Assembly: GCA_027452245.1 (NCBI GenBank)
Contig: DAIDGW010000209.1
Location: 1-64,000, forward strand
Reading direction: 5' to 3'
Length of the DNA: 64,000 bases
From: Acidobacteriaceae bacterium
Lineage (GTDB): Bacteria; Acidobacteriota; Terriglobia; Terriglobales; Acidobacteriaceae
Shown here in pieces: positions 1-9,219 of the stretch. Under the pieces are notes generated by a model. It did no database searches and was not told the origin of the DNA. It saw only the letters and a program-made list of their open reading frames with translations. The position numbers were made by a program, and so were the translations under genes. The stretch's first letter is position 1; each line of letters starts with the position of its first letter.

Positions 1-62
1 GCCAGACGACGGGCCACAAACTGCAATCTCTCATCCATGACCGAACACTCCTTCCACGGCAT
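1..62 (-). CDS. IS481-family transposase, N-terminus only (cut by window edge)
   Basis: The minus strand from 62 reads MPWKECSVMDERLQF and then VARRLA before running off the window. This is the usual beginning of IS481 DDE transposases (Met-Pro-Trp-Lys, then Met-Asp-x-Arg leading into the first helix-turn-helix). A strong ribosome binding site, GGGGAGGAAAG, sits a few bases upstream of the ATG. It overlaps a small hairpin (CTCCCC, loop AAAA, GGGGAG at about 72-87) that could hide the site in a transcript. Only 20 codons are visible, so whether the gene is intact is unknown. Confidence 0.7.
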   Translation of the reverse strand, partial: MPWKECSVMDERLQFVARRL

Positions 63-140
63 CCACTTTCCTCCCCAAAAGGGGAGAAAGTGTAACCTAT
101 GTGTCCGGTACGATCTGTTACCTATGTCTCGGGTCGCTCA
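1..140 (-). mobile_element. Left-edge fragment of an IS481-family insertion sequence
   Basis: Non-coding DNA upstream of the cut transposase holds two copies of a short motif, AACCTATGTGTCCGGT and TTACCTATGTCTCGGGT, about 30 bases apart, which looks like a sub-terminal repeated transposase site. The outer end of the element should lie near 135-145, just outside the propeller gene that ends at 160. The exact terminal inverted repeat and target duplication cannot be set because the other end is outside the window. Calling it IS481 rests on the start of the transposase. Confidence 0.6.
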
Positions 141-159
141 CCCCCCTTGCAGCCACCCT

Positions 160-1788
160 TTACTGCCCCAGCAGGCCATAGATATCCAATTCATTTCCAG
201 TGGGAACGAACACCCGTCCGTGAGCGATGGTAGGAACTGAAAATTTGCAGGCTTGGCCGGCCTGATCCCGGCTGCCGGCTTGGGAGCTGTTGTAGAGCTC
301 ATGAGCAACGTTGGTCGCATCGTAGGCGTGAAGCACCGCCGCTCCGCTGCGCGAGGGATTGCTTCCGATGTACGCCGAGTTGTCGATATCCCAGGCAATG
401 CCATTGTAGTTTCCATTCGCAGAAACCGACACAGTCGCGCCGTGACCGGCATCGCTAAATACCGCCTTCCCAGAAGAAGTTGGAGTCGACGACATCTGTT
501 GGCCGTCGCTTCCATCCGCATTCCAGCTGAATGCATGAATCACATCCCTGCTGGGATGGTAGTAAATGTTTCCGTTCCAGTACGCGGATGTGGAGAAAAT
601 GTTGTCGTACTGAGTCGTACCCGTGTGTACGCTCTGGATGACGTTGTTGGTGGCGTTGAAGCCGCCCATACGCAAGGGATCCAGCACATAAATATTTCCG
701 TCTTTGCCGCCGCCAACCACTTCGAGCTGATGCTGCGAATTGCCAGGGACCAGCGCCGGAGAACCGCTGCCCAAATCGGCGTCCGACTTGGATAACTCAT
801 AATTGTTATCTGGAGAAAAATAACTTTGCACATCCAAGGTCTTGGGGTTCAGGTTCAGAAATGAGTCGTTGTAGCCAACTTGCGTGTAGCTTGGAGCCGG
901 CTGGATCCAGGCATCATCGCCAAAATCCGTTCCGCTCTCGAGGTAGACGTTTCCAGTATTGTCGTCAATCGCCGGAGCTCCGCCACCCGCCCAGAATCCT
1001 CCACCTTGCGCCTGGTCGGTGGCATCAAAGATCGCGGTCTGGGTGAGCGAAGATTTGTCATACGCCAGGACCCAGCCGTGATCGCAGCTGCCGAACGCGA
1101 TGTAAATCCAATTCGTGACCGGATTCAGTGCCAGCCCCATGCGTTGGTAGCAGCCACCACCGAGAGTATCACCGGCATACGAGCCAGTCACCGCAACTGG
1201 AGGGGTCCTATCGACACCGGTGGTGATGTCGATTGCGTGCAACTGGAACAGCGGATTGCTGTCGCCGCGCTCATTCACAAAATACATTGTGTTGTTGGTC
1301 GCATCGATCACAGGCGTGGAAAAGATTCCAACCGCCGGCCACGGACCTCCCGAGTCATACACCGTTTTCGGAGGACCGAAGTTCTGATGCCAGAACATCG
1401 TGGGATTCGATGCGTTTGCATCGGCGTCAAAGGCATAGATTGAGTTGTTTTCCGTGGCGACAAAGACAACATCGTGAACGCCTCCATTGATATTGAGTTG
1501 CGGCGTATACAGAGGCTGCGGGTAAATCTGCCCATCAACGGAATACGCAGTCACCTTCCCGAATGTATTGGAATTTACGTTCGACGGAGTAAGTGTTACT
1601 TCTTGCGTGTACGCGCCATCACGAGCATCGTCATTGTGATAAGTCAGCACGGCCGTTTGCGACGCATTCCCGCTAAGAACCGTGACAGCACTCTTCGTGG
1701 GGCTCTGTACTCCCGCACATGCAGAGAATGGCAGAACGACGGCAAGCACAACAAGACTAGAGCTAAATCTAGACTGGGTTGCGTTCAT
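160..1788 (-). CDS. Exported PQQ-like beta-propeller protein
   Basis: A 542-residue protein with an N-terminal signal and a possible lipobox around Cys24 (PFSAC), so it is exported or lipid-anchored. The body has repeated blades typical of PQQ/quinoprotein-like propellers, for example VVFVATENNSIYAFDAD and GNIYVLDPLRMGG, ending with ELDIYGLLGQ. It lacks the vicinal cysteines and catalytic Asp of quinoprotein dehydrogenases, so I do not call it an enzyme. Such proteins are common in Acidobacteriota and usually annotated as hypothetical or PQQ-binding-like. It lies alone between the insertion sequence and the DUF885 gene, on the same strand as the latter but 80 bases away. No good ribosome binding site is visible before the chosen ATG. 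Confidence 0.75.
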   Translation of the reverse strand: MNATQSRFSSSLVVLAVVLPFSACAGVQSPTKSAVTVLSGNASQTAVLTYHNDDARDGAYTQEVTLTPSNVNSNTFGKVTAYSVDGQIYPQPLYTPQLNINGGVHDVVFVATENNSIYAFDADANASNPTMFWHQNFGPPKTVYDSGGPWPAVGIFSTPVIDATNNTMYFVNERGDSNPLFQLHAIDITTGVDRTPPVAVTGSYAGDTLGGGCYQRMGLALNPVTNWIYIAFGSCDHGWVLAYDKSSLTQTAIFDATDQAQGGGFWAGGGAPAIDDNTGNVYLESGTDFGDDAWIQPAPSYTQVGYNDSFLNLNPKTLDVQSYFSPDNNYELSKSDADLGSGSPALVPGNSQHQLEVVGGGKDGNIYVLDPLRMGGFNATNNVIQSVHTGTTQYDNIFSTSAYWNGNIYYHPSRDVIHAFSWNADGSDGQQMSSTPTSSGKAVFSDAGHGATVSVSANGNYNGIAWDIDNSAYIGSNPSRSGAAVLHAYDATNVAHELYNSSQAGSRDQAGQACKFSVPTIAHGRVFVPTGNELDIYGLLGQ

Positions 1789-1870
1789 AGGAGCGCTGCA
1801 ATAGATGGTCCCTTGGACTCAAAGGTTGCCGATCGCGTGCTTCCCAGGAAAACGCACTGAATCGAGTTAG

Positions 1871-3679
1871 TTATTTCAACAAAATGTCTTGCATCCAAGG
1901 GACAGGCAACGCACCCTCGCCCAAAGCGCGGTCATGAAAGTCGGCGAGCGTGAAGTCTTTGCCTCTGGCTGCTTCAAATGCACGGCGCAGATGCCACCAC
2001 TCTGTTGTGCCCACATAATACGTCGCTAGCTGCGTGGAACTGAGCTTGGCACGCTGCAATTTACCTTCAGCTTCGGCGCGAGTCTGGAAGGCATCGTTCA
2101 TCATGAACGACATCGCGTCTGCATCGGTCATTCCCATGGTCTGCATTCGAATATCGAGAATCGCGTTGCCCACGGAACGCAACCATATTTTCAGATAACT
2201 GACGCGATAACGCGGGTCGTGGTCGGCGAAGCCCTGTTGCATCATCACCTGTGCGATATACTCAGCCCAGCCTTCCACGTAAGCTCCGTTGCCATAAAGC
2301 GCGCGGGCCAACCTTCGCGTCAAGGGCTCAATTTCGTTGGCATGCTCCGCCTGCACGTAGTGGCCGGGCAGCGCTTCATGGATCGTCAACCACTTCAGGA
2401 CCCAATTGTTGTACTCGCGAAGTTTCGATTCGGCACGCTCATCGGATATCTTTGGATCGATGGGTGTTACCCAGTACTGAGCGTCGGCATTGGGATCGAG
2501 CGGCGGGGCGGAATGGAATCCCGCTACCGAAAACAGTCCGCGCATGAACGGTGGCGTGGGAATTACCTTAAGATTGTCACGCGATTTCAGTGAGACGATT
2601 TTATTATCGATGATGAATTGGCGAATACCAGATAAATCTTCATCCACTGTCGAAATCAAATCATCGCGTTTCGGATGATCTTCAGCGATTTTGCCCAGAA
2701 CTTCGCCGATTACCCTGTTCTCTCGCTCATGTTGACTTAGGTTGGCATGATCCTCATGGTCAGGGAAATACTGCTCGTGCAGCGGAAGCGTAAGCTGAAG
2801 CATTTCTGCCCGAGTCTTGTTCAGTTCGGCTTCTGCATCGGCAAGAACCTGATCGGGCGTGACTGAAGTTTCCATGACGAGGCGGAATTTTGCGGCATAG
2901 AGATCCTTGCCGAGACGCCAGGTCCGATCGGTGTTGCGCTTTGCCAGATCGTCTTCGAGCCAACGGGAGAAATCCTTGAGCGCAGCGAGCGCGGAAGGTG
3001 TGACTCGATCAAACTTCGCTTGCAGTTTCGATTGCCCTTTAAGCGCGGGGGCGATCGTATTCTGTATCAAATCAATGTTGCCTTCGTTTTCCTCGATGGC
3101 CACTTTGATGAAAACAGGATCAGCATCCACCAACTCGCTGCGCGCCTGCTGAAGGAAACGCGGAATCGCTGTGATTCGCGCGAGGATGTGGGCGAGTCGC
3201 ACCTCCTTCGGAGCGTAGTCGTCAGTAAGGGGCTGAAAAAGCGCGCCTCCCAAGAGTTCCACATAGACCGTCGGGTTGTGCTTATAGTTCTGGATTCGGT
3301 CCAGTTCAAGTAGATTCAGATCAATCTGGTCTTCGATGAGCCGCCAGTCAGCGGCATCTTGTGCCCCCAGCGAGTTGACCGGAGTCTCGTCATGAAAGCG
3401 ATGCCGCCATTGGGCATAGACGCGGCGCTGCTCGGCCATACCAGCCTCACTCACATCATCGAGTAGCGCATCGAGGGCCACTGCCTTACCTGTTTTGGGA
3501 TCGATGTGTTGGTGGTACCCGGCTTGAGATGCAAACGAAGGTGACAGCGCGAGTGTCTCATGAATGAACTCTTCGCTGAGCCTCGCAAATTTGTGACTGG
3601 CCTGCGCGGCCGAAGTGGAACCTTGTGCCATGACTGTCACGAAAACCATATGACAAACTGCAATTTGGAAAAAATGCAT
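1871..3679 (-). CDS. DUF885-family exported metallopeptidase-like protein
   Basis: A 602-residue protein with a hydrophobic N-terminus consistent with a signal peptide. The DUF885 hallmark HEALPGH lies at about residues 432-438, followed about 30 residues later by GWAEY, which fits a gluzincin-type zinc site (HExxxGH plus downstream Glu). DUF885 proteins are usually 550-620 residues and are thought to be secreted peptidases of unknown substrate. GAGG four bases upstream supports the ATG at 3679. A second, unexported HExxPGH protein of different size is encoded at 40622-41989. The nearby M28 peptidase on the same strand suggests an exported protein-degrading set, but the 108-base gap argues for separate promoters. 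Confidence 0.85.
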   Translation of the reverse strand: MHFFQIAVCHMVFVTVMAQGSTSAAQASHKFARLSEEFIHETLALSPSFASQAGYHQHIDPKTGKAVALDALLDDVSEAGMAEQRRVYAQWRHRFHDETPVNSLGAQDAADWRLIEDQIDLNLLELDRIQNYKHNPTVYVELLGGALFQPLTDDYAPKEVRLAHILARITAIPRFLQQARSELVDADPVFIKVAIEENEGNIDLIQNTIAPALKGQSKLQAKFDRVTPSALAALKDFSRWLEDDLAKRNTDRTWRLGKDLYAAKFRLVMETSVTPDQVLADAEAELNKTRAEMLQLTLPLHEQYFPDHEDHANLSQHERENRVIGEVLGKIAEDHPKRDDLISTVDEDLSGIRQFIIDNKIVSLKSRDNLKVIPTPPFMRGLFSVAGFHSAPPLDPNADAQYWVTPIDPKISDERAESKLREYNNWVLKWLTIHEALPGHYVQAEHANEIEPLTRRLARALYGNGAYVEGWAEYIAQVMMQQGFADHDPRYRVSYLKIWLRSVGNAILDIRMQTMGMTDADAMSFMMNDAFQTRAEAEGKLQRAKLSSTQLATYYVGTTEWWHLRRAFEAARGKDFTLADFHDRALGEGALPVPWMQDILLK

Positions 3680-3787
3680 GATGCCTCGATCTATAGAAAC
3701 GTCTTCTACGCTGACAGTTGGCTAGAGAACTAATGCTGGAAGCCAGCCATCAAGCCTTACGATATTAGCGGTATTGATACTGCTGGA

Positions 3788-6100
3788 TTATCGTTTTGCC
3801 GCAATAAGTGCTTCCAGGTCGTCTGCACATTTGTCAACGCCCGTGGCAGCGTTCTGGATTACTTGAGCAACCTGCGGTACCTGGGCATCAGCATCTCTCC
3901 ACCTTTTCTCGTCCATGTATTCCCGAACGGCAGCAATGGGTTTTGCACCGTACCCTGTATAGGCACCGGGAGCATAGACCTGGTTCTTAAACCAGGGGCG
4001 TTCAGGCAGCCCGTTTTCGTTCAAGAACAAGCGTGAGACCTTCAGCAAATCCTGGTTCAGCACTTCGATTTTTTGTTTGGATTCGCGGGGAGTGCCTGCT
4101 GCCTGCCATATGGACAACGCCTTCGAATATCGATCGGAACTTTTCTTCAGTGCTTCGATCGCGTTCTTCATGGGGGCAAAATTCATGTATGGCGGAACAG
4201 CCTCAACCGGAGGCGGTACAGTCGGCCGGCGCGGATCATTGATCGCTCGGAATACGCCTTCTTGCAACTCCAGATTTCGCTCGGTGGACTCCTCCTGCTT
4301 GTCCTTCAACATTTTTTCCAATTCCCCTTCGTATTTCCCGATGGCCTCCGCCTGGGGTGCATAGTCGAGCGGAATGATTTCGGCATCCGCCAACCTCATG
4401 ACTGCGCTACCACTCATTTGTGCGAGCGCGTGTCCGTAGGCGAAATCCGTGTCCACAAAGTGCGTGTACCAATAAAAATCATCGTAGACTGAGTGATATT
4501 GGGTGCCGTCATCCTCCCCCCCAAATCCCAGGTTCAGCGACGAAACGCCTGCGAAATCCTGAAAAGCCGTGTAGTCCGATCCATCTCCGAGCGCATGCAC
4601 AATCAGATCATTTCGCTTACGAAGGTCCTTGCGTTCTTCGGTGTCCTTTGCAGCGGCGATAGCGTGCAAATGTGAACGCTCGAATACCGACATCTTCGTT
4701 TCAGGATCTTCTACGTCTCGCGCTACACCGCTGACAAAGGTTTGCAAGTCCTGGGTTCCACCAGGATACAAAAATCCCCGGCTATTGCTGTCCGAGTTGA
4801 TATAAGCCACGGCACGCTGTTTCAATTCATTGATATGTGTTTCCACCCACTCGACTGATCCAAGTAGACCGGGTTCCTCTCCGTCCCAAGCGCAATAAAC
4901 AATCGTGCGCTTCGGGGTCCACCCCTGGTGGTGTAACTCGCCCAGCATGCGTGCCTCTTCCAGGAGGGCCGCCTGGCCGGAAATCGGATCTTCAGCGCCA
5001 TTCACCCAGGCATCATGGTGATTGCCTCGCAATACCCATTGTTGGTCATTGGAACCGTGCAATATTGCAATCACGTCGTAGATCGGTTGGAGGTCCCAGT
5101 TTGATTCGACCTTCAGATGAACCTTGGCCGGCCCGGGTCCAATGTGGTACGGAATCGGCAAGCCTCCGCGCCAACCTTCGGGCGCGACCCGGCCTTTGAG
5201 AGCGGCCAGCAGCGGTCCCGCATCACTATAGGAAATTGGCAACACAGGAATCTTGGTAATGGTTTTGGCGTCTTTGACCTCAAGCCGCTTCGCGTCCGAT
5301 GTAGCCCCGACACCCGGTGTCAGCGGATCGCCGGGATAATCCGTATCCATTACGCTACCGCGCTGGACGCCGAACCGCGGCCTCCATCCGCCGTCCGGGT
5401 AATCGTCGCCCTCATGGTAGCCGTCCTCTTTGGGATCGGAATAGATGATGCACCCGACCGCACCGTGCTCAGCGGCGACCTTCGGCTTCACGCCACGCCA
5501 CCCGCCTCCATACCGTGCAATGACAATGGCCCCTTTAACCGAAATCCCCATACGATCCAGCTGCTCGTAATCCTCGCGATTGCCGAAATTCACATAGATC
5601 AGAGGTCCCGTAACATCGCCATCGACGGAATACGCATTGTAAGTGGGAAGCTGTTCTTCCGTTTGCTTGGAGGTGGGGTCAATTGCAAGGGCAGGTTCGT
5701 GCAGTTGCGCGGTAAACCTAGTGGGCTCAAGCAACTCCAGCAATCGCTGCTTGGGGGTTGGGAATAGCACTTCAAAACTTTCGATGTGGGCGTCGTATCC
5801 CCACTCCTTGAATCTCCCTAGTATCCATTCCGCATTGTCTTTGTCATATGGAGAACCGACATGATGTGGGCGGGCAGTCAGACGCTGCATGTTATCGCGA
5901 ATATTCTTGGGCGAAATTCCATCGCGAAACTTCGATTCCCATTCCTTTTCTGATTGCGAATCGGGCGCGCTGTAACCTAGAAAGGACATATCGGAATTCG
6001 AGGATGAAGGTTTTGCTTCGCCTGGCTGCGCGGCGAGAACACCGGATAAAACAGTACTGCCAAGTATGATCAAACAAGAACCCAATATTCTTTTAGTCAT
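3788..6100 (-). CDS. M28 family peptidase, glutamate carboxypeptidase II type
   Basis: A 770-residue exported protein. Residues 1-24 form a signal peptide ending near AQPGEA. A protease-associated (PA) insert covers roughly 150-290, the M28 zinc peptidase core 335-560, and a transferrin-receptor-like dimerisation domain the C-terminal 150 residues. The metal ligands align with human GCPII: His361 (GNHHD), Asp371 (EDPISG), the Glu408-Glu409 pair (WDGEEPG), Asp437 (NSDSNS) and a late His in QYHSVYDD. All five are present, so an active di-zinc aminopeptidase/carboxypeptidase is likely. Length and domain order match the family. The gene is alone in its transcription direction before the divergent DedA gene. 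Confidence 0.9.
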   Translation of the reverse strand: MTKRILGSCLIILGSTVLSGVLAAQPGEAKPSSSNSDMSFLGYSAPDSQSEKEWESKFRDGISPKNIRDNMQRLTARPHHVGSPYDKDNAEWILGRFKEWGYDAHIESFEVLFPTPKQRLLELLEPTRFTAQLHEPALAIDPTSKQTEEQLPTYNAYSVDGDVTGPLIYVNFGNREDYEQLDRMGISVKGAIVIARYGGGWRGVKPKVAAEHGAVGCIIYSDPKEDGYHEGDDYPDGGWRPRFGVQRGSVMDTDYPGDPLTPGVGATSDAKRLEVKDAKTITKIPVLPISYSDAGPLLAALKGRVAPEGWRGGLPIPYHIGPGPAKVHLKVESNWDLQPIYDVIAILHGSNDQQWVLRGNHHDAWVNGAEDPISGQAALLEEARMLGELHHQGWTPKRTIVYCAWDGEEPGLLGSVEWVETHINELKQRAVAYINSDSNSRGFLYPGGTQDLQTFVSGVARDVEDPETKMSVFERSHLHAIAAAKDTEERKDLRKRNDLIVHALGDGSDYTAFQDFAGVSSLNLGFGGEDDGTQYHSVYDDFYWYTHFVDTDFAYGHALAQMSGSAVMRLADAEIIPLDYAPQAEAIGKYEGELEKMLKDKQEESTERNLELQEGVFRAINDPRRPTVPPPVEAVPPYMNFAPMKNAIEALKKSSDRYSKALSIWQAAGTPRESKQKIEVLNQDLLKVSRLFLNENGLPERPWFKNQVYAPGAYTGYGAKPIAAVREYMDEKRWRDADAQVPQVAQVIQNAATGVDKCADDLEALIAAKR

Positions 6101-6403
6101 TGGAAGGACCGGCGAGTAAGGAAAACGTTAAACTATGTCCGCTGAAGAAAAAGCGTGCGGACTATTGTAGTCCAAAGTTAGTGCACCTCTCCCATCTTTA
6201 CTTAGGTCTTATGCCGAAGTGTCCGAGAGAACGCAAGTGTCGTTCGGGCCGCGCTCCCGTTGACCTTCAATCTAAGATTTCACAGGACATGTAGTCGACA
6301 TTAAAAACGGGCAGCGAAAGAATCACGCAGGCTCTTTTTCCTGGTGAACCATCTTCATCGAGTGACACCGCTGTAACTGACGGACCGCATCTAATCGCGT
6401 GGC
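6101..6403. other. Divergent intergenic region, no gene seen
   Basis: About 300 bases between the divergent M28 peptidase and DedA genes. Short frames exist on both strands, but none has a ribosome binding site or recognisable protein. Promoters for both flanking genes must lie here. I could not place a -35/-10 pair with confidence. Confidence 0.5.
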
Positions 6404-7030
6404 ATGTATTGGTTCTACCACGAAGTGCACCACTTCCTCCTCTCATGGGGGTATTGGGCATTGCTCCTAGGGCTTTTTGCAGAGAGCATGGGCCTGCCTG
6501 TACCCGGCGAAACATTCCTCATGTTTGCCAGTTTCTTGAGCAACAAAACCAGCCAGCTTCAATTGCAATGGGTCATCCTCATCGGCATTATCGCCGCAGC
6601 CATGGGAGACAATCTGGGATTCTTTCTCGGCTATCATTTCGGGAAAACGTTCATCCGCTGGGCCAAAAAGCTCTTCCGCTTAAGTGATGAAGACATCCGG
6701 GCTGCCAAGAACCTGATTAAGACACACGGTGGAAGAACGATCTTCTTCTCGCGATTTATCTTTGGCTTGCGAACGATCGCCGGTCCGCTGGCGGGAAGCC
6801 TGGAAATGAAGTGGGCGCGCTTCTTCAAATTCAACTTGCTTGGCGCCGCAACCTGGGTAACCGTGATGACGTTCTGCGGCTACGCATTTGCAAACGAATT
6901 CAACACCCTGCTGGGCTACATTGAAAAAGCAAGCTGGGCTATGGCTGGGGGCCTATTCGTCATTGGTTATCTGATTTGGCGTCAGCAAAAGCACCATTAC
7001 CAGCAAAGGAATCAGAAGCGCGCAGCATAG
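6404..7030 (+). CDS. DedA family membrane protein
   Basis: A 208-residue inner-membrane protein. The DedA signature is present near residues 25-38 (ESMGLPVPGE), followed by GDNLGFFLGYHFG at about 68-80 and the conserved RFIFGLRTIAGPLAG segment at about 120-134 with its functional arginines. DedA/VTT proteins are proposed lipid flippases for undecaprenyl phosphate or phosphatidylethanolamine. The length is normal. It is a single gene, with the YtxH gene converging from the other strand 26 bases downstream. The ATG at 6404 has only a weak ribosome binding site, so the start is less certain than the family. Confidence 0.85.
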   Translation: MYWFYHEVHHFLLSWGYWALLLGLFAESMGLPVPGETFLMFASFLSNKTSQLQLQWVILIGIIAAAMGDNLGFFLGYHFGKTFIRWAKKLFRLSDEDIRAAKNLIKTHGGRTIFFSRFIFGLRTIAGPLAGSLEMKWARFFKFNLLGAATWVTVMTFCGYAFANEFNTLLGYIEKASWAMAGGLFVIGYLIWRQQKHHYQQRNQKRAA

Positions 7031-7056
7031 TTTAAACGTCGGGAAGCTTCGTTTGG

Positions 7057-7344
7057 CTACGCCATCTTGCCTTTCGGACTGTCCGCGACATTTCCGGTAA
7101 CGGCATCGACCGCCGCTTCCGCAGCGTTACGCCCGATCTTGGCGCCAACGTCTCCGGCTTTTTCCTTTGCTGATTCGGCGGCCTCCTGAATCTTTTTTTC
7201 CAAGCGCCGCTGAGGCATGTGTACCAACTTGCGCGCTTGTTCAGCTACGGCGTGTCGGGTTTCCCGCCCCGTTGACGGCGCCATGAGAAGCCCAAGTCCA
7301 ATACCTGCCCCAATACCGAGAGCAAAATTTAGGAATTTTCTCAT
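7057..7344 (-). CDS. YtxH domain-containing small membrane-anchored protein
   Basis: A 95-residue protein with a glycine-rich N-terminal membrane helix (FALGIGAGIGLGLLMAPS), the tell-tale MAPSTGRETR junction of YtxH proteins, and then a charged alanine/lysine-rich amphipathic helix. The family has been linked to general stress in Bacillus, with unknown biochemical role. The convergent DedA gene ends 26 bases away, and the next plus gene starts about 150 bases away. Confidence 0.8.
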   Translation of the reverse strand: MRKFLNFALGIGAGIGLGLLMAPSTGRETRHAVAEQARKLVHMPQRRLEKKIQEAAESAKEKAGDVGAKIGRNAAEAAVDAVTGNVADSPKGKMA

Positions 7345-7497
7345 CGCTCAATAGGAGACCAGGAACACCGTAAGGGTTGGTTTCGAGAGCATACGAAGAA
7401 TTATGTTGCCTTAGCAACGACTACTCGCACCAGAGAAACCTACACACCTCGATCCGGGATTGGCATCTGACAAGTGTCTGCAAAAAGGAGGTTGAAG

Positions 7498-8064
7498 ATG
7501 GCGGACCTTGCTTATAGAAATGAAGCTCTTGCGTACCCCAGAACCAACTGGGGAGCGATTTGGGCGGGAATGTTTACATTTGTCGCAATCTGGTCGGTAT
7601 TTGGACTCCTGGGGGAAGCGATCTTTGCTAGCTCTGCCAATCCAAATGCTGCCGAACCGGTGCGGGGCATGTCGGCCGGGATGGGCGCATGGGCGACGGT
7701 TCTCACGATCATCGCATTTTATGTGGCGGGCCGAGTCACCGCACATTTAGCGGATCTTCAGGATCGTACCGGCAGAATTATGCACGGGATGGCGATGTTT
7801 GGACTGGCAGTGATTGGCACGGTTTTGATGGTAATTCTGAGCGGTGCCGCGCTGACCGGCGATGCTGGTGTTGCGGGTGGACCCCACAGTTCGTACATGT
7901 TGACTGTGTTCTCAGATGTGGGTTGGATTGGATTCGTAGCTCTGTTCCTAGGATGGCTCGCCGCGATGGGTGGGGCAGCCCATGGATCTGTCAGACAGAC
8001 CAGTGCCGGAACAGGAACTGGCACGACTACCGGCAACGTACGGGATATCCGTCCGGCAGCGTAA
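7498..8064 (+). CDS. Hypothetical four-helix membrane protein
   Basis: I choose the ATG at 7498 (188 residues) because it is preceded by AAAGGAGGTTGAAG, a near-perfect ribosome binding site; an upstream in-frame start at 7474 has none. Four hydrophobic segments are visible at about 17-40, 58-80, 95-118 and 130-155, with a glycine/threonine-rich tail. I recognise no family with confidence. It precedes the oxidase operon by about 210 bases, and a hairpin lies between, so it is probably a separate transcription unit. Confidence 0.7.
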   Translation: MADLAYRNEALAYPRTNWGAIWAGMFTFVAIWSVFGLLGEAIFASSANPNAAEPVRGMSAGMGAWATVLTIIAFYVAGRVTAHLADLQDRTGRIMHGMAMFGLAVIGTVLMVILSGAALTGDAGVAGGPHSSYMLTVFSDVGWIGFVALFLGWLAAMGGAAHGSVRQTSAGTGTGTTTGNVRDIRPAA

Positions 8065-8092
8065 GTAGGCTTTATAAATGCTCGTCGCGCGT

Positions 8093-8115
8093 GGCTGCAG
8101 CAAAAGTCTGCAGCC
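8093..8115 (+). terminator. Stem-loop downstream of membrane protein gene
   Basis: A perfect 8-bp stem, GGCTGCAG and CTGCAGCC, with the 7-base loop CAAAAGT and further GC-rich flanks. It sits 29 bases after the stop at 8064. There is no run of T after it, so it could be a Rho-dependent or processing element rather than an intrinsic terminator. Confidence 0.35.
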
Positions 8116-8274
8116 CGGCGCGGCGTCACCTTCAATCTAGGTTGCTGGCGCAACCCTTCCCCCTTTCTCGACGACCGTTCCCACGGCAACCGAACTATGC
8201 TTTCCCGACGTCTGAATACCGCTGCACGTATTTAGTGTTCCTGAAATACTTTCACATCAAGGCCAGCACCGGTC

Positions 8275-9219
8275 ATGCCAGTAACTTCAGCTCTGCAGGC
8301 ACACTCCACCCTCGATCAGCCCATTGTGCACCTGATGATCGTCGTGCTTGTAATCATGTCTGCCATTCTTGTCCTTGTTACCACCCTCGTGATCGTCGCA
8401 TCCATCCGCTTCAGGCAGCGCGCCGGAATGCCGGAGCCGGAACAGAACTTTGGAAATCCCAAGTTGGAAATGACTTGGACCATTGTTCCCTTTCTGCTCC
8501 TGGTCAGCATCTTTGTCTTGACGGTTATCACCATGGCGCACTCGGATCCATCCAAGACTACTGCTGCGGGTGATGATCTGAGTCCCGACCTCGTGGTTTC
8601 GGGACACCAATTCTGGTGGGAAGTTCAATATCCACAAGCGGGTTTCACGACGGCGAATGAAATACATATTCCTGCGGGTCGCAGGATGCTGGTTCGCTTG
8701 ATCGGCGCCGATGTCATTCACGATTTCTGGGTTCCGGAACTGAGCCGCAAGATGGACATGATTCCGGGCTCACCGAACGAGATATGGCTCTTGGCCGACC
8801 ATCCTGGAACGTATTTAGGCACATGCGCCGAGTTTTGTGGTGACGAGCACGCATGGATGCGGATCCGTGTCATTGCACAGACGTCTCAAGAGTTTGAGCA
8901 ATGGGAACAATCGCAAGAGCAAACACCACCTCCACCAACCACACCCCAAGCTAAGCATGGAGAGCAACTATTTCGCAGCATGTCTTGCGCAAACTGTCAT
9001 GCCGTTAGTGGCGTGTCATCTGGCCGAGTCGGACCCGATCTTACTCATCTCGCTTCGCGAGAGACGCTCGCAGCTGGACGTCTTGGAAACAATCCGGTCA
9101 ATCTCGAGGCATGGATTCATGATCCCAGCAATTTCAAACCCGGGAGTTATATGCCGAATGCCAGCCTCAAACCAGAAGACCTTAGTGCGATGGTCGCCTA
9201 TCTCGAGACCCTACGATGA
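8275..9219 (+). CDS. coxB: Cytochrome c oxidase subunit II with fused cytochrome c domain (caa3 type)
   Basis: A 314-residue subunit. Two N-terminal membrane helices (about 20-45 and 65-88) are followed by the periplasmic cupredoxin domain. The CuA ligands are visible: His in IHDFWVP and the Cys-x-Glu-x-Cys-x3-His-x2-Met set in CAEFCGDEHAWM. A C-terminal cytochrome c domain has the heme motif CANCH and a likely axial Met in SYMPNAS. This fusion defines caa3-type oxidases, where the c domain passes electrons to CuA. It is the first gene of a nine-gene plus-strand operon; its stop overlaps the subunit I start by ATGA at 9216-9219. Confidence 0.95.
   Translation: MPVTSALQAHSTLDQPIVHLMIVVLVIMSAILVLVTTLVIVASIRFRQRAGMPEPEQNFGNPKLEMTWTIVPFLLLVSIFVLTVITMAHSDPSKTTAAGDDLSPDLVVSGHQFWWEVQYPQAGFTTANEIHIPAGRRMLVRLIGADVIHDFWVPELSRKMDMIPGSPNEIWLLADHPGTYLGTCAEFCGDEHAWMRIRVIAQTSQEFEQWEQSQEQTPPPPTTPQAKHGEQLFRSMSCANCHAVSGVSSGRVGPDLTHLASRETLAAGRLGNNPVNLEAWIHDPSNFKPGSYMPNASLKPEDLSAMVAYLETLR

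Noticed and set aside
160-1788. PQQ-dependent dehydrogenase
   Set aside because: The propeller pattern is present but vicinal cysteines and catalytic Asp motifs are absent, so only a PQQ-like fold is supported.
7689-8573. A 294-residue plus-strand frame across the 7498-8064 gene and the start of subunit II
   Set aside because: Overlaps two real genes in another frame, is rich in Arg/Ser/Cys and shows no domain.
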